Assembly: GCA_001051155.2 (NCBI GenBank)
Contig: JYIP02000014.1
Span: forward strand, 281,182-345,181
Direction: 5' to 3'
Source: Chrysoporthe austroafricana
Lineage: Eukaryota; Ascomycota; Sordariomycetes; Diaporthales; Cryphonectriaceae
Length of the DNA stretch: 64,000 bases
The position numbers and the translations under genes were made by a program. A model generated the notes under the pieces. That model did no database searches, was not told where the DNA came from, and was given only the letters and a program-made list of their open reading frames with translations. Each line of letters begins with the position of its first letter. Position 1 is the first letter of the stretch. Positions 54,506 to 64,000 of this stretch are shown here, piece by piece.

Positions 54506-56514
54506 GTCTTCTTCCTAGCCTTCTTATCGAATCTCTTCTTTGGCTTCGTCGCTTTGTCGATCAGAGCGCTTGAGAATGCGTGTCTGAACTTATCGAAAGT
54601 TCTCCGCCTTTCTATTGTCTATCGACGCTGACATAGTGTGAGATGGTCGGTGGTGTGTGCATTGGGCCTCGAGAAGCAGAAAAGAGAGCCCGACATGGCA
54701 CACACATGTCTAGCTCTGCCACAAGTGTGTTTGGAAGCTGTCAGGAAGCACGAGTTTCAGGGTAGTTCGCGAGTACTAAATACTTCTGTCACTCTTAGAT
54801 TATCTCGTGGTTGAGAGAGTTCGGCACTGGCGGCCCGCCGCCGGGAGCTCCGCACATCCGATACCCGATCCTTACAACAGCCCCAGCTTAGTTTGTGTAG
54901 GGGAAAGGAGTATAAGCATTACATCTTATCTCCCAGCTATATATATGTAAAGGAAGGAAAAGGCATCAAATGATATCCCTTTTTACCTACCACAGTCACT
55001 GGTCGCTTCAGGTGGACAGACTAGCTACATTAGCCGGTGGTTTTGCTGGATATATCACATCCTTCCCGCCCCCCCAAGTACTTCGGCACCCAAGCTACTT
55101 ACACTGCAAAGCGCTCTTTCAGGCTACATAATTAAATAACGTCTTCGACGATGTTATTATGAGGGCTTCTTGGATTTACCGTGCTATATCAGTAAAGGCT
55201 AGTTACCTTTTACTCGCATCAGCTGTTCAAATCGTACGAGATCTTCTTATTTAGCCATCATAAGCCGCCTATACACGATTCTCATCGAATCCACTGCGCC
55301 AGCTATTTACACCTTCAAGGCCCGGCCGAAGCTCCGGTGTCCACGGGTCTCGCGGACGTCCAGTCATTGTGACTGAAGTTCACGTTTTACTGAAAGAATA
55401 TATGCACTTATATCCGAGACTTCAGGTAGCATATAAAGATATATAACGCAGCTATGATTGCGTACATGGTGGATTATGTAGATGATGATGGCTACTTAGA
55501 TGTCAGTCGGCTTCCTCGGCCTTTCAACGAATTACCAAGAATTTCGGCATCACAGGGTGCCCTTTCAACAGTGGACGTAGAAATTGAAAAGAGCACTTGA
55601 ATTGTAGAAGTCTGGCTAAAGAGAACCATTACATAGTGTGTAGCTTTCAACTGTATTCTCGAACTGTCCGTGCATAATGTTATTATCAAGCCAGAGTAAT
55701 TGCGCGAATGGACTAACTGGAATGGTAGTAGTTATGGGTGACCCGAAGAATGCATACGTGCTGCTAAACTCGATAGATAGATTTTTGACCAGTCATACCA
55801 GTCAGAAAACTAATCAATTTATCCGATGTTGTATTACTGTTTATAAAGTCTTTGCGAGTAATACCACCAAGGCTTGCATTTTTAGCGCTACAACGCGTAG
55901 CTGCACGCCTGAGCCTGGCTGGATTCATTGACCCGCTTAACGTCTAGATCGGAGCGGTCGAGGCTGAACGGAGGGGTGGGATATGACAGCATGGTCAGAA
56001 GATTGCCTGACCCAAGGGTGGTCCGACTTAGGAAAGTGATAGGGCTTTCCTCGAGTATTGATGACCGGGCATCGACACGCATCTGGAAAAATTCAGACTC
56101 AGCTAGCCAATCCAAAGACCCTTAGATGAAATCTGTGGTCTTTAAGAGATGGGTTATGTCTTTTAAATGTGCTGGTTCCGTCTATCATTATTTCGTAGGA
56201 AGATGCGTTCTCGCCTTGTGCAAGAAGATCTCAAGACGCTTGCCACCCAACAGTATGAGCTGCCTGGGCAAATTTCCAGACAATTAATCGAACAGAAAAT
56301 AATCCTGTATACCGATTATCATGGTATCCTTGAAAGGTAATATGAATTTAGGCGCAGCTCAAGCTGGAATTGTCACTAATCAAAGTACACTAGGGCTGCC
56401 ACAAACATTGTACCATAGTCGTCGCCCTGCCAAGTTCACTCTTGCCTCTGTGACTGTGCCTTAGACGGTAGCTGTGAAAACGAGTGAAGCTGAGGCTAGT
56501 ACTTGCGGCAATAT
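54506..56514. other. Gene-poor AT-rich interval
   Basis: Two kilobases without a recognised gene. A minus-strand open stretch at 55888-56115 (reading DWLAESEFFQMRVDARSS) has coding-like codons and could be a relic exon. Otherwise AT-rich with short frames. Confidence 0.45.
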
Positions 56515-58535
56515 TTAGCATGGGCTATGCATCCCGTGGAGTCCAAACCCGATCGCAAAGTCCATCTCTGCCCGTCCCATCTCCTCCATTGTCCTAGCAT
56601 CCAGGCACACCAGATAGCTCTTCTCCGAGAATCCGTCCAACACCACGCTCAGAAGAACTCCGTCGTCTTCTTCCTGGCCTGTAGGGCGCGGGATGAATAT
56701 CGCCTCGCCCGGTGTGTGGCCAGCAGGGTTGTTCCACGATAGTGCCTCCCGGGTGACAGTGTCCGTCTTGACGATCGTGTCGAGGAGGGTCGACTTCCCG
56801 CTCTGCGGTAGGCTGTACATGTAACGGTAGGGCTTGGTGTGGTATCGCGGGTTGATAGTAGGCAGCTCGCCAGTGTGTGGACTGGGGATGGCGAAAATCT
56901 GCTCAGGTTTGGGAGGCGAGTTGGCTCGGGTCTTGCTGGTCTTGGTAGAGGCTGTGGGGAGATAAACGCGAAACTTCCATCGAACGAGGCTACTGAAGGT
57001 CTTCGTGACCTTGGCCTCGCTCTCATAGGCTTTTCCGGCCTCGTCGTTGATGTTCAGGATGGTGTCGTGGTAGAAGTTGTGAATAATGTCGGTATTGGGA
57101 AAGTCGACGACATCGCAGAACAGATCGACAACCTCACCAGTGTCGTCAGCACCTCGGTTCTCGAAGGCGGTGACCACATCCCAGCAGTTAACGCTGTGGA
57201 AGAAGAAGGCCGCAGGCGTCTCGAATTCGCCTACGACGCCCTGGCCGTGGAGCCGATCCACCACGATCCACTTGCAGACCTGGCTCTTGTCGAAAGGCAC
57301 AATGGCCTCCACAAGGTTGCCCTTCCAGGGAACACTTAGTCCCATCTTGCCGAAATGCGTGCTCGGCACTCTCAATACCACGAACCTCTCGCTCAGGAAG
57401 AAGCTGTGGATATATGCCGGAGGCAGGTCCGATCGAGAGATGGTCGCCAGAATCTCCGTTTTTCCAGTAGTAGCGGAGACCCGGAAGATCCTGTATATGG
57501 CTTGTCGGCCTCCTTGGATGTTGTAATTGAAGATGTCGCCCGTCTTGGGGTCTCGCTGAGCGTGCGCACAGGACATAGCGCCCTTCAGTGAAGGGTGTAG
57601 GTCGCTCTGCAGGGCGGCGCTGCCAACGGGCTCGAGTGTTGCTGCATCAACCGCGCGCAGGCCGGCCGTGTCGGAGGCAATCCACATCTTCTTGCCCTCT
57701 GCGCGATGACCGCTAGATGTGGTAGAAGCGGATGCCTGGCCATTGGTCCTGTCACCGTCGACGTTAAGTACACTATTGGAAGATGGGCCTCTATAGAACA
57801 GGCCTGGGACTTCAATGGCAGGCATCACATTGACGTTCATATTGTCGTATTTCATCGCCTCTTTTCCCTGGTCCAACGCCCTGAAGCAGCTCATAGCCTT
57901 GCCGAAGATGCCAATGCATGGGTCCGCCTTCTGAGCAAAACTGATGACATCACCAAAGGAGCCCTTCTCCCGGACGTATTTGACAAAGTCATCAGCCTGT
58001 CGTCTCGAAGAATAGAACACCTCGACCTGGTTATCGTCTCCGATGATGATGTCGAAGCGGTGTAGGTGAGCTAAGCCGTCGAACCAGTGGGAGATAAGAA
58101 CTGTTCCATCCTTCTGTCCATGGCCTGGCTTTGATCCATCAATCTCGCGGGCTCCTGGTCCGTTGCGGAAAAGTGAGCCCACTGCCCAAGCGGGGATGCT
58201 GCCCTTGACAGCGAGCTTGATGGGGCCACGATGCTCGGTCAGGTTGGTGAACTGATATAAAGTCAGCTCTGCGACGTAATAGGTCAAAGGGGGAGGGGAG
58301 GGTCACGACTTACTCCGGCCTCGTTTGGCCAGTCGAGATACGCTCCACTGGTGAGCTTACTAGTGACCTCATCACGATCCATCTTCTCCTCGGCTGCTGT
58401 CCTTCGTACTGGTGCTACAGGAGCACTGTCCACCGTACCGATCATGGTGAATTTAGTCGTGAAACAGACGATAAGTGGAGATTGTCTCCTCAAGAGTGCG
58501 CCCAAAGTCGTTGTGATCTTAGAAGACTGGAGCAT
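56515..58535 (-). CDS. Carotenoid cleavage oxygenase (RPE65/CCD family)
   Basis: A non-haem iron oxygenase that cleaves carotenoids or related apocarotenoids and stilbenes. Exons 58535-58314 and 58251-56515 join in phase 0 over a 62-bp intron (GTAAGT to CAG). The four iron-binding His motifs are seen in order: MSCAHAQRDP, YIHSFFLSE, FFFHSVNCWD and the terminal FGLHGMHS. Other marks are RNGPG near the start and HWFDGLAHLHRF. Length is 652 residues from the Met at 58535 or 622 from the Met at 58445. The extra 30 residues are basic and hydrophobic (LGALLRRQSPLIVCF), so mitochondrial targeting or a leader is possible. Fungal relatives include torulene/carotene dioxygenases; no other carotenoid gene is nearby, so the substrate is open. 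Confidence 0.93.
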
Positions 58536-60088
58536 GAGGGAAGCTAAAATCCAACAATTCTAGATGACGGGACAGAGCGGAGGTTTTTATGTTTAGCTCC
58601 TAGGTGGCTACTCATTCACTCACGTTGAAGTCACATGCCAGCACATCTGTGTGAAGTTGTGGCATCGCATATCATCCTACAGCATGGCCCGTGGGGCTTG
58701 TTCGGTAACACGGAGAGTCTCAGGTCCGCAGGCAATCATCTGCTCACTGGTGACAGCCGCTGAACAACGTCACTGCAACAAATCAGACACTGAGAAAGTT
58801 GACAGTGGTGGTCAGATTTTGCCATTTGGGCATAAAGCTAGCAACGTCAGAGACAAAAGCACACGGCCCGATGCGGTTAGATCTTTCGCATAGGCACAAA
58901 GCCAAACGTGCACCTCGAATGGTTTTCCCAACAGGGAATAGAGAAGTATTGTAATATTACCTAGCTACCTATATCATTTTTGGTACCTTTCAAGCTACTG
59001 ATAAACAATCGACATTATAGGCAACGTATTGCGGAGAAATAATCTCACGAAGTTAGCTTCATCATGGAGAAGTGGGCAGTCTTTCAACGAATAATAACGA
59101 TGTAATTTGATTTTGTCCGGGAGACCCGAAGTATAACTTTTGCACATTTCATGATGAATAGATTAAGGCTGTGTTGCTATCTAATGTAGGGACGCAACCG
59201 AAGAACCTTTTTGGGTGCTAAGCACTACCATCGCCACGCTCGACGAGAAGCACGCCGCTCGCGATACCAACATCGGTATTCGGTGTCAGCACTGAGGTCT
59301 AAAGTGCCAGTGCCAATACCAGCTTGCCCCAACATTCGCGTGGTTCTGATGGCTGGTATTGGCACTGGCACTTTGGACCTCGGTGCCCCGTGATGTTCCC
59401 CACGGCTGGGTGGGTAGCAGAGGCAGACAGACGTCAATTTCTGCAAGACCGAAAGGAGTCCTCAATACGTCTTGCCGTTACTCCTAAGCAAAGCACTTTA
59501 TGAGCCTCGTAGTATTCGTAAAGAAACAAAGAGGGAAAGAAAAGAGAAGAAAGAAAATGAAAGCAGCTTGTCGAGGCAATCATCAAGAGGGTTGTGCCAG
59601 CTCCGTTGCACTTGATTAATCAGTCTTCAGCATCCAACAATAACTATCCATATTGGAAACAATTTTACCGCGAATGATCTGTGATTGAAGTTTAACAATG
59701 GTAGAGTAGTAGGAGTTGACGGTTTGTGACCGTAGGAAAACTGAGCCACTAATTTTCAATTACGACAAACGGTGTTCACTCACGTCTTCACCTACAAAGT
59801 CACAAGAATGCCGTTCACCACGTCATCATATGGACACAAAAAGGCCAAAACGACTCGCAGAGCTCCCAAAAGGCTTTATGTTCATTTAAATCTTCAAGAA
59901 AGTTCAATTTTTAGCCGATTCATTCCCGGCGGCCTCCCTTCTCAATGTCACATCTGATCAGACGTTCCTTCGCTACGACCCCTTCACATCTCATTCTGCA
60001 GCAAGTCTCTCTATGCTAAATTGATTCTTCCGCGTAGATACTGTTGGATATCAGTACCTTTTTTCTGGGCTACAGTACCGCTGACAGT
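58536..60088. other. Intergenic interval containing an inverted repeat
   Basis: No gene supported. Includes the 35-bp inverted repeat at 59289-59386, a purine-rich run at 59520-59565 and AT-rich flanks. Confidence 0.5.
59289..59386. repeat. 35-bp near-perfect inverted repeat
   Basis: Arms at 59289-59323 and 59352-59386 are complementary over 35 bases with two mismatches, separated by 28 bases. Both mismatches are transitions. The core is AAGTGCCAGTGCCAATACC and its complement. The arms lie outside any gene and would fold as a long hairpin in RNA or cruciform in DNA. It is not followed by a T-run, so it does not look like a simple terminator. Confidence 0.9.
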
Positions 60089-60763
60089 ATGCAAGCGATG
60101 GTTGACAGCGAATCTTCTAGAGCCGGCCCGGAGGCCAAGGAGATGAGCTGGCTCACTTCGACCGATCTTGCAACCATGTCCCCTGCAACCCACATCGCCG
60201 GGACCTAGAAGCCCATCGCGATTGACGGTGACATCGAGCAGAGGCCTTCAGACAACCTCGTCCATCGTTCTTCTTCACTGCCGCTGATCCTGAGACAGGG
60301 CGCCGCTCAGGTAGTCAGCGTCACACCGGAGCCAGTTGTTTCGCCCGACGAGTTTCACAGCTTTCCAATGCTACTCAATAAGATCAAGACCATGATATAG
60401 CAAGATGCTATTAACGTTATACCCAAGATAAAGGAGTACAGTTTCAAGGTGAGCCATGTTACCCAGGACAATGAGTACGCAAAAGGTCTCCCAGATATCA
60501 CCGCCTGCCTTGCGGCCACTCGCCAGCTCAAGCTTGGCACCAAGGAACATCGCAACCTTCTAGGTGAATTCCTCCATTCTCGCCATGAAAAGATCGCTTC
60601 ATTCGGCGGTCTGAAGCTGTGGATATAGTACATTAACAATCAAGGACATGCCTGTCAGGTGGGGCTGGCCTTTGATTTCGAACAAGGCGCCCTCTGTATC
60701 GAGATCGAACCGCACGTCCTCGCGCAAAACGAGAATCTGGCAACGAAGGAAATCATCAGCTAA
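60089..60763 (+). pseudogene. 225-codon reading frame interrupted only by three TAG codons
   Basis: From an ATG at 60089 to a TAA at 60761-60763 one frame stays free of TGA and TAA but has TAG at 60206-60208, 60398-60400 and 60626-60628. The spacing (39, 63, 75 and 44 sense codons) is long enough to look like real coding sequence. Content is protein-like: KEYSFKVSHVTQDNEYAKGL, LGTKEHRNLLGEFLHSRHEK and a closing FEQGALCIEIEPHVLAQNEN. No family is recognised. Each TAG could come from CAG (Gln) by one C-to-T change at CpA, as RIP would give. A live gene needing TAG readthrough is possible but unlikely. Confidence 0.5.
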
Positions 60764-61661
60764 GAGCATAGATCTTCTTACAGCAGGATCGACATGATTA
60801 ATATGGCTGGTCTATGGCTTGACATGTTGCCCGAACTTTGTACGTAATTTAGCAGATCAATGGTTGTCTTCACAGGCACGATCAGCTATGTGGTGAAGCT
60901 CGTCCTCGGACTACTCAGGTATTATTAGCCCGTAGACAGACAGACTAACCTACTAACCTCCTCATATGTCATTTTCTAGCCTGCCTGTTAAACGAGGCAA
61001 ACATGTAGGTAAACAGTTTCCGCTGTGTGGGACTGGATCAGAACGCTTAGTTCGGGACCAGAGATGCGATGCCGTCGCCGAAACTAGAAGTTCGAGAGCC
61101 AGATTCGAGATTTCTTTGCATGGTGGATTCCTATGAAGGCATCGCCGCTAATAACAACGACGATGCTCGGCCACCGCCATCTCGCGCGGGACGAGAAACC
61201 TAACTGGACAGGCATTGTGGGTTCCGATAAGCTTAGAATCAGCGTCCATTATTGTGTGATGAGCGGAAGAAATGCCTATTGGTGGAAACCCTTCATAAAG
61301 GGGAAATCTTCCATTCGCATGTAGTTTTGAAATGGCGTCATTTGATTACGAAGGTGGAATACGCGGGGATGTTTCTGTAATGGCCCATGGGAGCGTCGCA
61401 TTGCCACGGAGTGGGACCCAAGGGCCATGCAGGTGCAGGAACAGCATACGATCCTGGCATCTGCGCCAGATCGCATATGTGGACCCTTTCGTATATGCGT
61501 GAGGTGTGGAATACTTAAACGATCCAAGAGACACGAGGATCTAGTTCCTTGCATTTCGGATCGGCAACCGAGACTGTAGCTCCCCCTGGGTGTTCTAGTT
61601 ATATGATTAGATCTTGAGTTGGTAGTCTGAAACGACCGCTGGAAGCGAGCCATTATACAGC
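60764..61661. other. Intergenic interval upstream of the lyase
   Basis: No supported gene. Open frames on the minus strand (61276-61653) lack coding character. It includes the promoter of the rhamnogalacturonan lyase. Confidence 0.45.
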
Positions 61662-63560
61662 ATGCTTTTCAAGCAACGACTGCCGACGTGGTGTCTCTTC
61701 CTGCTGTTCGGTTCCGCAGCCGCCAAGGGCCCTTTCTTGACCCAGATCGACAATCAGACGTGGGTATTCGGCAATGACCTATGGAACGTCACTGAGGGTC
61801 CCAACTACGCGACAAAATTGTATTCGTCAATCCTGCCAGGCGAGGACCTTGTTGGCACAGCCTACGGGCACTACTCTGACGTTGGTATGCGAGGCCTGTT
61901 GGGGCATCACCTCCCGGCGTCGATGCTAACATGTATGAAGATGGCGCAACTCTGTTAGAATGGACATCTGCCTCCATTGTCGCTCGTGGCGATGACTATA
62001 TCGACATTGCCTTCTCGGCCACCGATGCCGACCTGCATTGGGTCGTCTTCGACGACCTCCAAGGTGCATATCAGTACATGGTGAACAAAGCCACACCATG
62101 GATGGAGATCCTCCGGACACTGTGGCGTCTCAATCCTGATATATTCCTGAACGGTCGTACTAATATTAAGGACGATATCTTGCCCCCCTTCTCCCTGTAC
62201 GCCAACGCGACCGAGGTCCAAGACGAAACCTTTGAGCTGGCAAATGGAACTTACATCACCAAATACGACTGGTCAAATTTTGTCCGCTTCAGGGACTTCT
62301 ACGGGATCTACGGCCCGGACGTCGTGGGATCGTGGTGGATCCACCCTTCTACTGAGTACTTCACTGGCAGTCAGCTTAGCCAGACGTTGACTGTGAGTGT
62401 TAGCATGGGCCACGGTGCGTGTAGTAAAGCTTGATGCGCTAACAGATGAGCAGGTCCATCGAGAGTCGTCAACAGGAGACTCGGTCCAGCTCAACGTGTT
62501 CCAGGATACTTCCCACTTCCGCGTTGGGAACGATACCCTTTCTCCAGCAGGCAAGATCTGGGGCCCCTGGTTATGGTATCTGGTGAGTCTTGCAGTCATC
62601 TCATTACCTAACAAGCTGTGTAGCTAACAGAAGGCACTACAGAACAATGGCTCAAAAGAGGACGTAGAGCAGCGCCGACTCCAGGAGCTGGAGAAATTCC
62701 CTTATACCTGGCTCAACAACACCGCATACCAATCCCGTGGGGAGATCACAGGCAGTCTCATCCTGAGCGACGGGCGTCCTGCAGCCGGCGCATCTGTCTT
62801 CCTCGGGGACACGGACACGTCAATCCGACCCCTCATTCAGGGCACTAACTATTATTACACCACCCAAGCCGCCCCGGATGGATCCTTTTCCTTCCCGGCT
62901 GTGCGCACAGGCGAATATGGTCTATATGCCTGGTCGGATGGTGGTGTCCTTGCAGATGTGTACACCAACGTGACGTTGACCCCGGTCTCCGTCGAAGAAG
63001 GCAAGACGACCGCGCTGGGTGAGCTGGCGTGGGAGCTGCCTACCGGCCTCACTCAGATCTTCCGTCTCGGCGACTTCGACAAGAACGCGACTGAGTTCGT
63101 CAACGGAGGGCTGCCTTATCAATTCGCCATCACGACCCTCAGCCCTGCGAACCTGACGTTCATCATCGGACAGTCGAACGTCTCGACCGACTGGTACTAT
63201 GCCATCTCCGATCTGGGCACTTGGACCATTCAGTTTCAGATTGATTCGGCAGATTTGCAGAAATATGGTAGCAACGGTACCGCGCTACTTAGTATCTCGC
63301 TCGCCAGCTATTCGCAGAGCCAGTCTATGGATATTGACGTAAATGGGATTGTTTTGGGTTCGCTGAACGATGATGTCCTGACGAGCGATCCAGCTCTATA
63401 TCGGTCAAGTAGGATCAGTGGGGAGTGGAGATTTATCCAGTATGAGATCGATCCAACGCAACTTGTGGCGGGTACAAACACCATTGGGTTTACTATCACG
63501 AGGTATACAGAATGGCGGGGCTTCATGTGGGATAGCATTTTTTTGGAGTGGCAGAACTAG
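61662..63560 (+). CDS. PL4 rhamnogalacturonan endolyase, secreted
   Basis: An extracellular lyase that cuts the rhamnogalacturonan I backbone of pectin by beta-elimination. Exons 61662-61884, 61941-62392, 62454-62582 and 62643-63560 join in phase to 573 residues; introns are 56-61 bp with GT/AG ends. A signal peptide (CLFLLFGSAAA) leads into FLTQIDNQTWVFGNDLWNVTEGP, typical of PL4. The catalytic beta-sandwich contains YSSILPGEDLVGTAYGHYSDV, DLHWVVFDDLQGAYQYMVNK and FGxYGPDVVGSWWI-like blocks. An FnIII-like domain (GEITGSLILSDGRPAAGASV) and a CBM-like C-terminal domain ending TRYTEWRGFMWDSIFLEWQN follow. Intact, with several N-glycosylation sites. Belongs with the CE5 and GH3 genes as plant-wall degrading capacity. 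Confidence 0.94.
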
Positions 63561-64000
63561 GCGAGCCCACCGCAAACGGCAGATTAGTATTCTTGAATGA
63601 AACAACTCCCACGCACATTACCTACATCATCAGCACGACCTTGAAGCGCATAATCCTGTCCAACGAGGCATCGAGAGAAGTATTTGTGGGCTCTTTATCC
63701 AGACGCAGCTTTCCAGAGCTTACTATAGGCATCAGTGGCGTTGAAGAGAGGGAACGCCTCACCCTGCATTCGACATTGTAACTCTCGGTGAAAGCGATCG
63801 CATCTTCGAAGTGGCCGCAATAAGCGCCTTGGCCAATAGTGCCTTGATTGCTATAGCTAGTTTAGCAGTCCCAACAGCGACTCACATATGACGTGTGAAA
63901 ATAGTAGAATATGTAGAAAAGGATCGTCGCGCGTTGGTCGAACCAACAAATGTCTGCTGGCGCCCTCCTAGTTCAGCCCAGGCTCGAGGCGGGCGACCCG
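63561..64000. other. Right-edge interval
   Basis: 3' flank of the PL4 gene up to the window end; no gene or repeat recognised. Confidence 0.5.

Noticed and set aside
61276..61653. 125-codon minus-strand frame upstream of the lyase
   Set aside because: No domain, odd composition, and it lies in the promoter of the PL4 gene; treated as chance.

Overview
The window is a piece of a filamentous ascomycete genome (Pezizomycotina, probably Sordariomycetes-like; the class is inferred). The signs are 40-150 bp spliceosomal introns with GTRNGT donors, CTRAC branch points and YAG acceptors; a Zn2Cys6 regulator; a fungal-type CorA-like protein; Pth11/rhodopsin-like and NACHT-type families; a highly reducing polyketide synthase; and several secreted plant-cell-wall enzymes (CE5, GH3, PL4). 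That enzyme set suggests a plant-associated or litter-decaying fungus. GC-rich housekeeping and sugar-use genes alternate with AT-richer, gene-poor stretches full of broken genes.

Layout. 0-12.7 kb: a CE5 esterase running off the left edge, a CorA-like membrane protein, then a graveyard of NLR-type genes. This holds a purine-nucleoside-phosphorylase (PNP) domain relic with three stops, a nearly intact PNP-domain gene with a degraded downstream part, and a C2H2/NACHT relic with a destroyed P-loop. 12.7-19.5 kb: a maltose-utilisation cluster made of a Zn2Cys6 regulator, an alpha-glucoside/H+ symporter and a GH13 maltase; the last two share a 1-kb divergent promoter. 20.2-36.1 kb: a secondary-metabolite cluster in decay. 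The PKS keeps KS-AT-DH-MT-ER order but has two in-frame stops, a shredded ER end and no KR or ACP. A LovG-like FSH hydrolase has lost its N-terminus and a rhodopsin-like gene is frameshifted, yet a seven-exon MFS exporter and a five-exon P450 read through without damage.

37-64 kb: mostly intact genes. These are a GH3 beta-xylosidase, a GH17 membrane-anchored glucanase (btgC type), an epoxide hydrolase, a membrane/coiled-coil protein with an apparent frameshift, a Kv-beta-like aldo-keto reductase, an HNH-domain protein, a carotenoid oxygenase and a PL4 rhamnogalacturonan lyase. Among them lie a 35-bp inverted repeat (59.3 kb) and a 225-codon reading frame broken only by three TAG codons (60.1-60.8 kb).

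No rRNA, convincing tRNA, CRISPR array or intact transposon was seen. Exon joins were worked out by eye from splice signals, phase and family fit. Coordinates may be off by a base or two where the reading-frame cross-check was weak. Family assignments rest on recognised motifs, not on a database search.
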